A stretch of DNA of 64,000 nt from Ruminococcus bovis (GCF_005601135.1 NZ_CP039381.1:617941-681940); one strand, 5' to 3'. Numbered from the stretch's first letter, positions 25,509 to 34,452 are shown. Numbers and translations: made by a program. Notes: generated from the letters alone by a model not told the origin.

Positions 25509-25853
25509 ATGGTATTACAAATTATTATGTTAGTTATTGCAATAGCTTTTATAGTTATTCAATGTATGTTCTTAGGAAAGAAAAAGTTACTCGGCTTACT
25601 ATTGCCACTTATTTGCTTTATCGGTTCAATAGGCATTTTAGTTTCTCAACCGGCAATTACCAACCTAATCTCGGATGGCTTTACAAATGGCAGTCACTAT
25701 TATTCAGTTACTGTTGAGAAAGATAATTCACAAAGTCAGCATATCTTCCAAAACAAAAATGATGAAAAAGAATTTGTTAATTCTCTTGACTCAAAATCAT
25801 TGGTACTTGAAGAAACAGAAATCGAAAGAACTAAGGAATGGTATATGTTTTAG
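25509..25853 (+). CDS. Small two-segment membrane protein, unknown
   Basis: A 114-residue protein. Two hydrophobic segments (residues 2-22 and 29-48) are followed by an extracytoplasmic or cytoplasmic polar domain of 65 residues (YYSVTVEKDNSQSQHIF, LVLEETEIERTKEW). No family recognised. The ribosome site is weak (AAGAAA), and a palindromic repeat and A/T-rich DNA lie upstream. Coding status is supported by length and a plausible membrane pattern only. Confidence 0.5.
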   Translation: MVLQIIMLVIAIAFIVIQCMFLGKKKLLGLLLPLICFIGSIGILVSQPAITNLISDGFTNGSHYYSVTVEKDNSQSQHIFQNKNDEKEFVNSLDSKSLVLEETEIERTKEWYMF

Positions 25854-25963
25854 GAGAATTTCTTTTCATTACAAATATACCAACCATCATTCTTCTAATT
25901 ATTTATATGCGTAAACAAATATGGAATTATATAGATAAAAAAGAAGAACAAGAATCTTTATAA
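25838..25963 (+). CDS. Possible 41-residue membrane peptide
   Basis: A 41-codon frame starting MVYVLGEFLFITNIP, with one hydrophobic segment and a charged DKKEEQESL tail. It overlaps the preceding gene by 16 bases, and AAGGA abuts its ATG, which is too close for a normal ribosome site. Translational coupling could explain it. A good terminator follows at 25971. Weak call. Confidence 0.35.
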   Translation: MVYVLGEFLFITNIPTIILLIIYMRKQIWNYIDKKEEQESL

Positions 25964-25970
25964 CAACTCT

Positions 25971-26003
25971 AAGGGGCAGTGTATTCACTGCCCCTTATTT
26001 TAC
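25971..26003 (+). terminator. Terminator
   Basis: Perfect 11-bp stem AAGGGGCAGTG / CACTGCCCCTT with loop TATT, followed by ATTTTA. It closes the two small membrane genes. Confidence 0.8.
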
Positions 26004-26084
26004 GGTTGATTTAATTTCGCTATAGTTTTATCTTTATAGTTAAACTACAGTTCATTAATTCTTTATAGCTGAAAATTCGGTTTA

Positions 26085-27758
26085 TTATTTAACTGCGTTT
26101 TCGTAGCTTTCAATCATTTTCTTGCTCGTTTTCCCCGTACGACCAATAGATTTAGCGAGGTTTTTGACGACTTTTCCGCCTGCGTTCAGCTCGATTTCAA
26201 GCCTCATTCCGTTTTCTTCGGGGTATACAAGTATCTGCTTGATGAACCTGTCCACAAAGCTGCGATCAAGCTCGTCTCCGTTAAGGCTTTCGGCGGCGAG
26301 ATCGAGGATGGAACGGATCTCAGCAAGTTCTTTGTTAACATCCTTTCTGTTTTGCATTTGGTCGGTGATGGCGGTGATCTCTTCCTGACAGTGGTCGATC
26401 TCTTCGTCGCATTCAGCAGACATCCGTACAAATTCGCTGTCCGGGAACCGTCCCTCAATATTGAGCTGTAACAACTTTTGCTTTTTCTTTTGTTCGTTCG
26501 CGATGCTCTTATTTAGGGTTTCTATTCGGTTCGCGCCTTCGTTGGTGTTAAGGAGTTCCTCGGACAACCGCATAATGAGTTCCGACAGCTCGTTGATATT
26601 CTGCTGGCTTGATTTGAACACGTCCTCTAATATCGGAATGATCTCGTTTTCGTATATCGTCATCGACGGACAGCTCTCCGCTCCGTTTTTGATTTTACCC
26701 GAACACCGCCACGCTGAATTTGCCGTTCCCTTTTTGCTGACCGAATCCTTGCGGTAGAACGGCTTACCGCAGTGAGCGCAAATCAACTTGCCTGTAAGCA
26801 GATTATTGTGGTTGGTCTTGTTTTGCTTTTGGATAACGTCGAGACTTCTGACCTTTAGGACTTCGTTGGCTCTTTTCCAAAGCTCCTCCGATACGATCTG
26901 CGGTACTGTCTCCCCTGTTTCGTCTTTGAAGATGACCCACTCTTCCTCGGGCAGGAATTTCTGCTTTTTGGTGAACATATCGATTATCTGAACTTTGTTG
27001 CCGACGTAGTAGCCCATATACTTCGGGTTACGAATGATGTTCGCCATCGTATTGTGCGCGAGCTTATTGCCGCGCGTGTTGCGAACGCCCTTGTTATAAA
27101 AGTAGGTTTCGAGGTTCTTCATGCTGTACTTGCCGGTGGCGTACAGTTCGAACAACTCCCTGACTATCGCAGCCTGTTCCTCGTCGATATACAGCCTCTT
27201 GTCTGCTTTGCGGTAGCCGAAGATATTGCTGTTGCCGAGCACCACGCCATTCTTTATCGCCTGATGATGTCCCCACTTAACGCGCGAGCTGATTTTACGG
27301 CTCTCGTCCTGCGCCATAGATGCCATGATCGTCAGCCTGAATTCCGAGTCATCATCGAGCGTGTTGATGTTGTCATTCTGAAAATATACCGCAACGCCGT
27401 TGGCTAACAGCTGACGGGTATACTGTATGCTGTCGAGCGTGTTACGGGCGAATCGGGATACCTCTTTGGTGACGATAAGGTCGAACTTTCCATCCAAAGC
27501 ATCGTCGATCATCTCATTGAACTTCTCGCGCTTTTTAGTAGACACACCCGAAAGTCCTTCGTCGATATATCCTCCCGCGAATTCCCAGTTCGGCATATCA
27601 CCGATATATTCTGTAAAGTATTGCTTCTGATTTTCAAGGGAATTGAGCTGTTCAAGATAATCCGTGCTGACGCGGGCATAAAACGCTACGCGCAGAGGCA
27701 GATCCCTGAAGCTTATACCCTCGCTTTTGATTTGATTTCTGACAGATAATATATCCAT
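26085..27758 (-). CDS. Large serine recombinase (integrase of the element) with host-derived C-terminus
   Basis: A 557-residue large serine recombinase. The resolvase domain (about 24-170) has the nucleophile Ser31 in VAFYARVSTDYLEQL. The recombinase domain includes GNSNIFGYRKADKRLYI and the DNA-contact region near 230-310. A zinc ribbon (ICAHCGKPFYRKDS ... WRCSGK) and a coiled coil (about 420-490) follow. ATG 27758 follows AAGGAGG. The last 12 residues, KKMIESYENAVK, are the C-terminus of an alpha/beta SASP, not recombinase. The crossover lies at AA 26122-26123. In the excised circle the gene would instead end with the 33 residues now fused to the SASP (NVMWHVRQTD...YGLAV), giving 578 residues. 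The enzyme catalyses integration and excision. Confidence 0.95.
   Translation of the reverse strand: MDILSVRNQIKSEGISFRDLPLRVAFYARVSTDYLEQLNSLENQKQYFTEYIGDMPNWEFAGGYIDEGLSGVSTKKREKFNEMIDDALDGKFDLIVTKEVSRFARNTLDSIQYTRQLLANGVAVYFQNDNINTLDDDSEFRLTIMASMAQDESRKISSRVKWGHHQAIKNGVVLGNSNIFGYRKADKRLYIDEEQAAIVRELFELYATGKYSMKNLETYFYNKGVRNTRGNKLAHNTMANIIRNPKYMGYYVGNKVQIIDMFTKKQKFLPEEEWVIFKDETGETVPQIVSEELWKRANEVLKVRSLDVIQKQNKTNHNNLLTGKLICAHCGKPFYRKDSVSKKGTANSAWRCSGKIKNGAESCPSMTIYENEIIPILEDVFKSSQQNINELSELIMRLSEELLNTNEGANRIETLNKSIANEQKKKQKLLQLNIEGRFPDSEFVRMSAECDEEIDHCQEEITAITDQMQNRKDVNKELAEIRSILDLAAESLNGDELDRSFVDRFIKQILVYPEENGMRLEIELNAGGKVVKNLAKSIGRTGKTSKKMIESYENAVK
26122..26143. other. Element/chromosome junction next to the integrase (attL)
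   Basis: Core dinucleotide TT/AA at 26122-26123, then 13 bp, then the arm GTACGAC at 26137-26143. To the left (26085-26121) is the 3' end of the interrupted SASP gene. The arm mirrors GTCGTAC at 49458-49464, which is also 13 bp from its core. Confidence 0.85.
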
Positions 27759-27838
27759 TGATTTTACCTCCTTCCCAAACACTACCACGACAATTCGGTA
27801 ATGTCCAGTCAAAATAGAATATACTTTTATTATAGTTT

Positions 27839-27871
27839 GGAACAGCCTCCTTTGCATTAGGAGGCTGTTCC
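27839..27871 (-). terminator. Strong hairpin upstream of the recombinase gene
   Basis: Perfect 13-bp stem GGAACAGCCTCCT / AGGAGGCTGTTCC with a 7-base loop, just after the stop of the 80-residue gene. There is no long T-run, so it may end or process the mob transcript before the recombinase. Confidence 0.65.
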
Positions 27872-27879
27872 CAGTTTTG

Positions 27880-28122
27880 TCAGATTTTACCTTTATACTT
27901 CCGGCTCAGCTCCCTATCGATCAACCGCATGAGTTTTCGGTATTCTTCATCATTGAATACCCTATGATGCAGTGCGTTTGCAAAATGCTCCAGCCACAAC
28001 CTGTCGCCGATCGGGTTACCGTTACTGATAACTGCTTCCGTAGTCTTTGCTCCCTTCGGATTGGTTTCAGTTTTATTGTTGGCAAAATCTTCTTGATTTA
28101 TAACTTTCTTTTCCGATGCCAT
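27880..28122 (-). CDS. Small conserved mobile-element protein, unknown
   Basis: An 80-residue polar protein. A low-complexity start (MASEKKVINQEDFANNKTET) is followed by a helical C-terminal half (WLEHFANALHHRVFNDEEYRKLM, IDRELSRKYKGKI). Its place between relaxase and serine recombinase is one where mobilizable elements often carry small accessory genes. No function can be given. It ends at the hairpin at 27839-27871. Confidence 0.55.
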   Translation of the reverse strand: MASEKKVINQEDFANNKTETNPKGAKTTEAVISNGNPIGDRLWLEHFANALHHRVFNDEEYRKLMRLIDRELSRKYKGKI

Positions 28123-28217
28123 AAGGCATCACAGATTCAAATTGTTTTTCCGTTTCCCTCCTTATCCTTGTATGATGATGGTGTAAATAGCAATTTTCAT
28201 AGTGGGTTTCCTTTCAT

Positions 28218-29198
28218 TTACATTGAAATTCCCTGCTCTCGTTCGTAGTCCTCACGGGTGCAGTAGGTGTGGAAGGCTACGTTGGAAATCTTTCGTCCAA
28301 GGATTTTCTCCAACCTCAACTTCTCCATCGTATTCATTTCTTTGATATAATGCGGCTGATAATAGTAGTCCGCAGGCACAGATGAAAGAATATCTCCGAG
28401 GAGATTAAACAGTCCTTCAGTGCTTGTCATGGTGAAGCTGTCGTCGTGATACGGCGTGACGTAGTCGCAATAGGTATCGAGCATTGCGCCGTCACAGCCG
28501 CCCATGGCGAAGTACAATTCAAGATTGTTTTTCAGAAAACGCTCGTCGAAAAGTTTATTGTCACGGACTTTGTAGCCCTCGGGCGTGGTGAAGGTGATAT
28601 ATTTATATTTGTCCTCCCATTGTACACCGTAGCCGTGCTCGTGCATATACTCGATGAATTCTTCTTTTGTCGCCGACCAGCCGATGGCGTAGGAAGCGGT
28701 TTCTATCAGATTACGCTTCCATCTTGAGTGGCGCGGATTCTTGGTTTTGCTCTCGGTCACGCTCAGTCCATACTCACGGCACAGCTGATTGGAATACTCC
28801 TTTGCCTGGAACATTTCGTTGCGGCTCTGATGAAATTTCTTGCCGTTCTCGAAGTTGACGCTGTTCATAATCAGGTGATTATGGATGGCTTTTGTATTGA
28901 TGTGCGTGGCAACAAGCACTTGAAAACCCGGAAAGTATTCCGCAAACTTCAATCCGATTTCGTGAGCGGTCTCGGGTGTGAGATCGTCATCGGGTGAGAA
29001 GGACTGCACGATATGGTAGTAACTTCTGCCGTCCTCTTTGTGAAACCGCTTCTTGACGAACCGGAATTCATCGAGAGCGCTCTCTGGTGAACAGTTGACG
29101 CCGCTGATTAATTTGCTCTCCGTCGCCTCACGGCGCGTGACATAATCAAAAATATTGTTCATCGGACTTCCTGCGTTAACGAATTTAACGACTGCCAA
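28218..29198 (-). CDS. Relaxase/mobilization nuclease (MobA/VirD2-like)
   Basis: A 326-residue relaxase. Near the N-terminus is AVVKFVNAGSPMNNIFDYVT with Tyr19 as a candidate nicking tyrosine. SYYHIVQSFSPDDD follows, then the metal-binding His motif VATHINTKAIHNHLIMNSVN (His-x7-His-x-His, the MOB family 3H motif). The remaining 150 residues lack a helicase domain, so this is the short, mobilization-only type. Its start overlaps the mobC gene by 40 bases. It should nick oriT and lead the single strand into a recipient through a helper's secretion channel. Confidence 0.9.
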   Translation of the reverse strand: MAVVKFVNAGSPMNNIFDYVTRREATESKLISGVNCSPESALDEFRFVKKRFHKEDGRSYYHIVQSFSPDDDLTPETAHEIGLKFAEYFPGFQVLVATHINTKAIHNHLIMNSVNFENGKKFHQSRNEMFQAKEYSNQLCREYGLSVTESKTKNPRHSRWKRNLIETASYAIGWSATKEEFIEYMHEHGYGVQWEDKYKYITFTTPEGYKVRDNKLFDERFLKNNLELYFAMGGCDGAMLDTYCDYVTPYHDDSFTMTSTEGLFNLLGDILSSVPADYYYQPHYIKEMNTMEKLRLEKILGRKISNVAFHTYCTREDYEREQGISM

Positions 29199-29491
29199 AG
29201 CCTTGCTACCTCCTCTCTTGTCTCGCGCAAATCGACCTCGTAACAGTAGCCGGAGTTGACGGCTCTGGTCAGTTGGTTGAGGTTGTTTCCGATTTTTCTC
29301 AGCTCATTTGCAACTTCATCTATGCCCTTGACGACGATAATCTTTTTGTCAAGCGCGCAATCACGCAGATACATACTCGGCGTTCGGTAGGAAGAGTACG
29401 CCTTTTCTTCGATAATTTCTCTCTGCTTCGGCGTGACTCTCGTTGAAATAATTTCAGTTTTCGGTTGTTTTTTTAAATAATTTTCCTCCAT
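29159..29491 (-). CDS. mobC: MobC relaxosome accessory protein
   Basis: A 110-residue MobC-type protein. A ribbon-helix-helix-like start (IISTRVTPKQREIIEEKA) is followed by the family motif LRKIGNNLNQLTRAVNSG at about residue 67 onward. It binds near oriT and assists strand opening for the relaxase, encoded directly downstream with overlap. GGAGG precedes the ATG. Confidence 0.85.
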   Translation of the reverse strand: MEENYLKKQPKTEIISTRVTPKQREIIEEKAYSSYRTPSMYLRDCALDKKIIVVKGIDEVANELRKIGNNLNQLTRAVNSGYCYEVDLRETREEVARLWQSLNSLTQEVR

Positions 29492-29797
29492 AGTTTTTCA
29501 AAATAGGGGCGCGGGCCTAGCTCGCATCCGCCTTTGCGGCCGCCGAATGAGGGCGGTCGTAATACAAAGGCGAAACTGGCAATAAAGCAGGCTTTTATTT
29601 TCTGTTTTTTAGAGTGGGTATGCTGTGTTTTGGGGCAACAGGAGCAACATTAAACTTCAGCGCACTGTTCATCAGCTTTTTCAAAAACAAATCGGAGCGA
29701 CAAAGATGCAACATGCTGCACATTTGTCACCCCGACAGAAAAAGGAAAAATCCAGTGCTTACGGCGGTTTTGAAACTCTGTCACCCGCGTCACCCCT
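29492..29797. other. 306-bp region upstream of mobC, candidate oriT
   Basis: No gene. The part next to mobC (29500-29600) is G+C-rich and has nested inverted repeats: CGCCTTTG at 29529-29536 with CAAAGGCG at 29565-29572, enclosing CCGCC...GGCGG. Such structure beside mobC/relaxase genes is where an oriT is expected. The other half (29600-29797) carries the 3' flank of the primase gene. Confidence 0.5.
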
Positions 29798-31588
29798 TTA
29801 TTGTGATAACGCAGCAACAGCGTCAGCCTTGTCTTTTATCAAACAGATAAAGCGAAGCGTTTTGTCGCCTATGCGGATAGACTTTGTGTTTTTTCTTTTA
29901 TCGTAAACGGTCAAGCCTTCCTCGGCGAGCGCTTTTATCAATCCGTTTTTGGAAATTGAAAACGCTTCGTCCTGCTCATTACATAATCGCTTCACCTGTT
30001 TGTGCGCGATATCGGCATTTAGATAATAATATTCATCATCTTGATAGCCGATATAGTTTACAGGCTTAAAGTCAAACGGATTGTCTTTATCAAGCAAAAC
30101 AGCCTGTCCGCTTTCGATGAGCGAATAGAGCTTCTGGATAAATTTGTGCGTCGGTTTGTCCTGCTCAATACTACTGCTCTGCTTTTTTGCGAGATCATAA
30201 AGACAATCTCTGCACCGAATGAAAGTTGCCTGATATTCTTCTTCGGAAATGGCATCATGCTCAAACAGAAAGGATAAAAAGTATTCCATACCAATCATCA
30301 GCCATGCGTAGATTTCGGGCACTCTGCCGTGACAACTAATCCCTGAATTGATAAACTCCTGACGGTAATTCTGAAAGCTTTTCTTCAACTGATTGACGAA
30401 TGACCGCTCTGTATCTTTGTCTTTCAGAAACCGCGCCTTTATCCATTCTGTGTACGCCAGCATACAACTGCGGAGTGTGTCTTTCTCTGCTTCGCGTTGA
30501 AATTTGGAAAGGTTATTCAGATCGATCATGCCATCGCGCAGCTCCAAGCAAAAATATCTTGCTGTTCCGCTCTCGCCAATGTCGGGAGCCTGCTCTGCTG
30601 TGATGATGGCGTTGCCCTGAGGCGGTCGAGATTCCATCGGAGTAGAATCAGATTTTAATCTTCCTCTGCCGATACGGTCTCCGTAGCCGCGCATAATCAG
30701 CTGGGCGGTTTCAGTCAGCTTGTTGGCTTCTTTCCTGCTGCTTGGGTGAAAGTCATCAATGCAGGTCAGCACGTCCTTCAATGAAAAGGCGTTGTACATA
30801 ATACTGTTTGCGGTATCCCGAAATGACAATGGCAAATCCGAACTGTTGAACCTGCCGAAAAACGAAAGAAACAACGCCGCCAGTGTACTCTTGCGTGTTC
30901 CTGTTCTGCCGAGCAAACAGAGAACGAATTTCGGCTCGCAATTTGCCTGATGAAGAAACTCATTCAGCGGAGTCAGAAAAGTGAAAGCCAGCAACGGCAA
31001 TGTGATTTCATCAGGTGCAAACGGAAAATAGCTTGTCATAAAATACGCGCTCGACAAATCTGAAACCGTCCAGCTATCAGCTTTTTCATACCGGCTGAGT
31101 TTTCCTCTCAAGCTGACATCATGCTTGCCGTCGTTTGGCAACAGATATTCCCAATGGTTGTCTATCAGCTTCCAGCCGGTAACATGATAGATTTGGATTC
31201 TCTCTGCGTTCTCTGCCGTTTGCTGAATGGCATGGCGGACGTATTCCTTGACGCTTCTCTCCGGTTCGAGAACGCAATCCGCGCCCCAACGCTCAATCAG
31301 CCAGTTGAAGGTTCCGAGTTCCGAGCCCATTACATCAATCTCCGGCAGCACTCTGCCGCTCGAATGAACGCCGCCTAAACGAAGCGCTGTCTTTACTTCC
31401 GCGCCGTCGTCAACACTGACCTCGCTGACAAGGTACGGCAGGAAGTTGCAGAGCTTCTTTGTGACCGTTCCGCTCTTGTTGGTTATCTCTTTATAGAGAC
31501 AGCCGTTGATGATTTTGTACGGCGGCGGATACCGTACAAGGTCATTTGATTTGTTGCCGTCTGAAACGGCGTATGGATTTTCTTTCAG
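29798..31588 (-). CDS. DUF927-like primase/helicase family ATPase of the element
   Basis: A plasmid-replication-like ATPase of about 596 residues. Walker A is LLGRTGTRKSTLA, Walker B is VLTCIDDFHP, and a later TAEQAPDIGESGTARYF resembles a sensor region, as in the DUF927 helicase group found after primase domains. No primase catalytic domain is seen, so it may act alone in element replication. The frame is open from a TAG at about 31595 and has no ATG, GTG or TTG before a GTG at 31351, which would remove 79 conserved-looking residues (ENPYAVSDGNKSNDL...). CTG 31588, ten bases after GGAGG, is my proposed start; a lost ATG is the alternative. Confidence 0.65.
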   Translation of the reverse strand: MKENPYAVSDGNKSNDLVRYPPPYKIINGCLYKEITNKSGTVTKKLCNFLPYLVSEVSVDDGAEVKTALRLGGVHSSGRVLPEIDVMGSELGTFNWLIERWGADCVLEPERSVKEYVRHAIQQTAENAERIQIYHVTGWKLIDNHWEYLLPNDGKHDVSLRGKLSRYEKADSWTVSDLSSAYFMTSYFPFAPDEITLPLLAFTFLTPLNEFLHQANCEPKFVLCLLGRTGTRKSTLAALFLSFFGRFNSSDLPLSFRDTANSIMYNAFSLKDVLTCIDDFHPSSRKEANKLTETAQLIMRGYGDRIGRGRLKSDSTPMESRPPQGNAIITAEQAPDIGESGTARYFCLELRDGMIDLNNLSKFQREAEKDTLRSCMLAYTEWIKARFLKDKDTERSFVNQLKKSFQNYRQEFINSGISCHGRVPEIYAWLMIGMEYFLSFLFEHDAISEEEYQATFIRCRDCLYDLAKKQSSSIEQDKPTHKFIQKLYSLIESGQAVLLDKDNPFDFKPVNYIGYQDDEYYYLNADIAHKQVKRLCNEQDEAFSISKNGLIKALAEEGLTVYDKRKNTKSIRIGDKTLRFICLIKDKADAVAALSQ

Positions 31589-31649
31589 TTTCTATATACC
31601 TCCGAATTCAATTTGGAGACAACAGCTCTCGCCACACTGTTCCCTACAC

Positions 31650-31678
31650 TTGAATTGTGGAAGAAAAAATAGTATACT
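31650..31678 (+). promoter_or_regulatory. Promoter of the DUF6076-like gene
   Basis: TTGAAT (31650-31655), 17-bp spacer, TATACT (31673-31678), about 60 bp before the start codon. Confidence 0.65.
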
Positions 31679-31736
31679 TATATTTATTACGGACAAATTA
31701 AAACCTTCAACTGACAAATTAATTCGGGAGATAATA

Positions 31737-32999
31737 ATGTTTGATATAATTTCCTTTTTCGTTGGTGATAAGAGCATTGAAATCAACGGCACCGCTTTTC
31801 CTCTCGGTGAACTAACCACGCAAACCCTGAACATTACAAAGCCTGAATTCAGCGAAATGTATCACTTGGCTGAGTCTGCTTTTGAAACGATATATAAAAA
31901 CAAAACTCCTCCGTCAAAGGAGGAGTGGAACGATTGCAATAACAAGTTTATCAAGCTCGAGCGTATGATGTTCCGCTACCGTCTGCTTGCATTGATAAAA
32001 GACAATCGTCAGGTTTTGTATGAGACTCAAAGCTATGTTTCTCAGCTGTCTATACTTGATGACAACGAGAAGTACGAGATGTGTGAGAGTGAAGAAGCTT
32101 TGCGGAAAATGACTTTGGAATACAGCGAGTATGTCGACGAATGGGCTGAAAATTCTTTTCAACGCGATACGGATGATACGGAAGTTAAGGATATTCCACG
32201 CGAGCTTCTGATTTTTCCCGGCGATGTTCAGGAAAAGTGGGATTTCTATTGCAATTACTGCTCGAAATATCTTCATGTCCTTTACGATATTGCTTGGTTC
32301 GGAAACACGATACACAATTTTATTGATCATTATCTGTCCGCCCTGAAAAAACTGAACAGCGATAATTACGCCGCCGCGCTCTATGATTTTTTATACGGCG
32401 AAATGGCGGACAAGCTGGTTGCCAATCCTGTTCAGGGGAGCGGTTTATACTCACGCACTGACCCCATACTGATTGAATATATTCCGAGAGAAACTATCAA
32501 ATGCAGTGGAAAATACAAAATATATACTTCCTATCAGGTCAAGCGTTTGCAGACGTTATTGAAAACGGATTTTTACTGCGCCTTGGAAGCGGGATATATC
32601 ATTCGCAAATGTGAATACTGCGGAAGGTGCTTTCTGTTGAAAAAAGCCTACCATACAAAGTATTGTGACAATCCCGCGCCCGACAATCCAAAATATACCT
32701 GCGCTCAGCTCGGTTACCGCAAGCGCGGTATTAAGGAAACTGTTCCTGACAATCCAAAGGCTCAGTCGCTGAAACGCTGTCTGACAAGGATCGAGAAAGA
32801 CTGCAGCAGGAACGCTATTACCGCAGAAGAAAAGGAATTGTTGAGCAACACGGCAAGAGATATGTATTACAGGGCAACAAGGGCGTCCGGAATAACTAAC
32901 GAAGAATTTGAAACCTCACTTGCTTCCGAGAATTTATATTCCAAATGCGGCGTAAAACGCAAAACAAAACGCCGCGGCAGACCGAAAAGTACTGATTAA
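31737..32999 (+). CDS. DUF6076-like protein with C-terminal zinc-finger-like motif
   Basis: A 420-residue soluble protein. Most of it is helical and unrecognised. Near residue 295 is a Cys-rich motif (CEYCGRCFLLKKAYHTKYCD, then a further Cys in YTCAQLGYRKRG) typical of DUF6076 proteins, which are frequent on mobile elements of gut Clostridia. The extreme C-terminus is basic (KRKTKRRGRPKS), so nucleic-acid binding is plausible. ATG 31737 follows CGGGAG; the open frame upstream crosses the promoter and is not translated. It is transcribed away from the primase gene, together with the sigma factor downstream. Confidence 0.65.
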   Translation: MFDIISFFVGDKSIEINGTAFPLGELTTQTLNITKPEFSEMYHLAESAFETIYKNKTPPSKEEWNDCNNKFIKLERMMFRYRLLALIKDNRQVLYETQSYVSQLSILDDNEKYEMCESEEALRKMTLEYSEYVDEWAENSFQRDTDDTEVKDIPRELLIFPGDVQEKWDFYCNYCSKYLHVLYDIAWFGNTIHNFIDHYLSALKKLNSDNYAAALYDFLYGEMADKLVANPVQGSGLYSRTDPILIEYIPRETIKCSGKYKIYTSYQVKRLQTLLKTDFYCALEAGYIIRKCEYCGRCFLLKKAYHTKYCDNPAPDNPKYTCAQLGYRKRGIKETVPDNPKAQSLKRCLTRIEKDCSRNAITAEEKELLSNTARDMYYRATRASGITNEEFETSLASENLYSKCGVKRKTKRRGRPKSTD

Positions 33000-33042
33000 G
33001 GGACAATGGTCGGTTTATAATGGATAGTGAGGGGGTGATCGT

Positions 33043-33816
33043 ATGACCGGTGAAGCACTTCTTTTGAAATATGAAGGATTGATCGCTTCTATTGCTAAAA
33101 AGGTTGCAGAGAGCTTTCACTGCGTAAAATATGATGAATACGGTTTGACCGAATACTCAAAGCAGTTATTGGATGATTTGAAAAGCGAGGGCACAGTTGA
33201 GCTTCTCCGCCTGATCCAATCAAAAGAATACGACAAAAGCAAGGGTGAATTCTCCACCTATATCTATCCTCACGTCAAGGGTGTCATGCGGCGATACCTT
33301 GAAAAGAATATGGGTGTGCTGTCCGTCAGCAAAAACGCTATGGATTTGATCCGCAAGATCCAGCAAGATTATTCACTTGGTAAACCGGCGGAAGAAATAG
33401 CCGAAGAATATAACGTACCAATTGAAGCCGTCTACCGATACGCGAATTACAATACGCATTTCTTCTCTGTCAATGACGCTTTCCCTGACGAACACGCGGA
33501 AAACCCATACGAACACATGACCACAAAGGATAACCATCCGGCTGATAAGATCGTCAACAAAAAGATTTGTGTTGAGCTTTTGAAGGAGCTGTTTGATTCG
33601 CTTTCTGAGAAGGATAGAGCTATCCTCGGTCACGCGTTCGGTGTATTCGGCTACGAAAAGAAAACACTCGACGAGATCGCTTGTGAAGAGATGATGAAAC
33701 CCGACGGTGTAGAGAAAGCCAAAAAAGCTGCTTTGAAACGGCTGAAAAAGAAGTATCCTGACAGCAAATTAAAACTCTGGCAGGATATTTATAAGGCTGT
33801 AATGGGTATAAAATAA
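33043..33816 (+). CDS. Sigma-70 family RNA polymerase sigma factor of the element
   Basis: A 257-residue sigma factor. Region 2 (about 30-95) reads YDKSKGEFSTYIYPHVKGVMRRYL. A region 3-like helix-turn-helix follows (SLGKPAEEIAEEYNVPIEAVYRYA). Region 4 lies at about 190-240 (SLSEKDRAILGHAFGVFGYEKKTLDEIAC). It starts at ATG after GAGGGGGTGAT, 43 bases beyond the DUF6076-like gene, and ends at a strong terminator. Its likely targets are promoters on the element itself, perhaps mob or pilus genes, but no alternative promoter consensus could be recognised. Confidence 0.85.
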   Translation: MTGEALLLKYEGLIASIAKKVAESFHCVKYDEYGLTEYSKQLLDDLKSEGTVELLRLIQSKEYDKSKGEFSTYIYPHVKGVMRRYLEKNMGVLSVSKNAMDLIRKIQQDYSLGKPAEEIAEEYNVPIEAVYRYANYNTHFFSVNDAFPDEHAENPYEHMTTKDNHPADKIVNKKICVELLKELFDSLSEKDRAILGHAFGVFGYEKKTLDEIACEEMMKPDGVEKAKKAALKRLKKKYPDSKLKLWQDIYKAVMGIK

Positions 33817-33864
33817 ATAAAGGCTATGGTGAACGTTGTGTTCGTTACCATAGCCTTTATTTGC
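33815..33864 (+). terminator. Strong terminator after the sigma factor gene
   Basis: Perfect 16-bp stem AAATAAAGGCTATGGT / ACCATAGCCTTTATTT with an inner GAAC/GTTC pairing. It overlaps the stop codon region of the sigma factor. Confidence 0.85.
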
Positions 33865-33967
33865 GCCCATACGCCGCGACAAATCGCCTGTGTGGGTTTT
33901 GTTCTGTTTTATCGGGTAACGGACTACGGGCATTCCCTTCGCGCGACACAGGGCAAAATTGGGTGCC

Positions 33968-34183
33968 TTAAAACTTGCCGCTCATAGCGTCAATCATCAG
34001 CCTTACAGCCAACGAAAAACCCTGGCAAAACGCGTCGCGTTCGCCGAGGCTCATCAACTCTGTGTGATTGTCTTTGATTTTTTCAAGTATAGCTTTTTGC
34101 TGCTCCGTCAGCGTAGCGGATAACTCCTGCTCATGACGAATTACCAGCTTTGCAGTAACGTCATACTCACTGCCGCGTTCCAC
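33968..34183 (-). CDS. Small DUF6809-like protein, start codon uncertain
   Basis: About 71 residues from GTG 34183 (ERGSEYDVTAKL ... LSATLTEQQKAILEKIKDNHTELMSL ... FCQGFSLAVRLMIDAMSGKF as landmarks). It resembles small DUF6809 proteins of gut Firmicutes elements. The frame is open a further 16 codons upstream with family-like residues (NIENLYYSNIVPHEY) back to a TAG at 34232-34234, but no normal start codon is present there. So the natural N-terminus has probably been lost or uses an unusual start. A fragment of a second copy lies at 34408-34452. Confidence 0.5.
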   Translation of the reverse strand: MERGSEYDVTAKLVIRHEQELSATLTEQQKAILEKIKDNHTELMSLGERDAFCQGFSLAVRLMIDAMSGKF

Positions 34184-34407
34184 TTCATATTCATGCGGAA
34201 CGATGTTGCTGTAGTAAAGATTTTCGATATTCTATTCCTTTTATTTCAAAAGTACCAAATATTATATTGATAATCTGCTGTCGAAATAGGCTTTGGATAC
34301 ATATGAGGATTATCTTAGTTCGGATAAACCACTCACAGAGGAAGGAGCGTTGGAGTTGAAGAAGATAAAGAAACGATATGACTATGCTAAAATTCTGACA
34401 GGGCGCG

Positions 34408-34452
34408 TCAGATTTTCTCGCTGCTCATAAAGTCAACCATCAATCTAACAGC
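34408..34452 (-). pseudogene. C-terminal fragment of a second DUF6809-like gene
   Basis: Minus strand encodes AVRLMVDFMSSEKI and a stop, closely matching the end AVRLMIDAMSGKF of the gene at 33968-34183. The rest of that copy is absent. Confidence 0.55.

Noticed and set aside
26085..27758. Interpretation of KKMIESYENAVK as a native recombinase C-terminus
   Set aside because: It matches the SASP tail missing from the gene at the other end of the element, and the symmetric arms place the crossover just before it.
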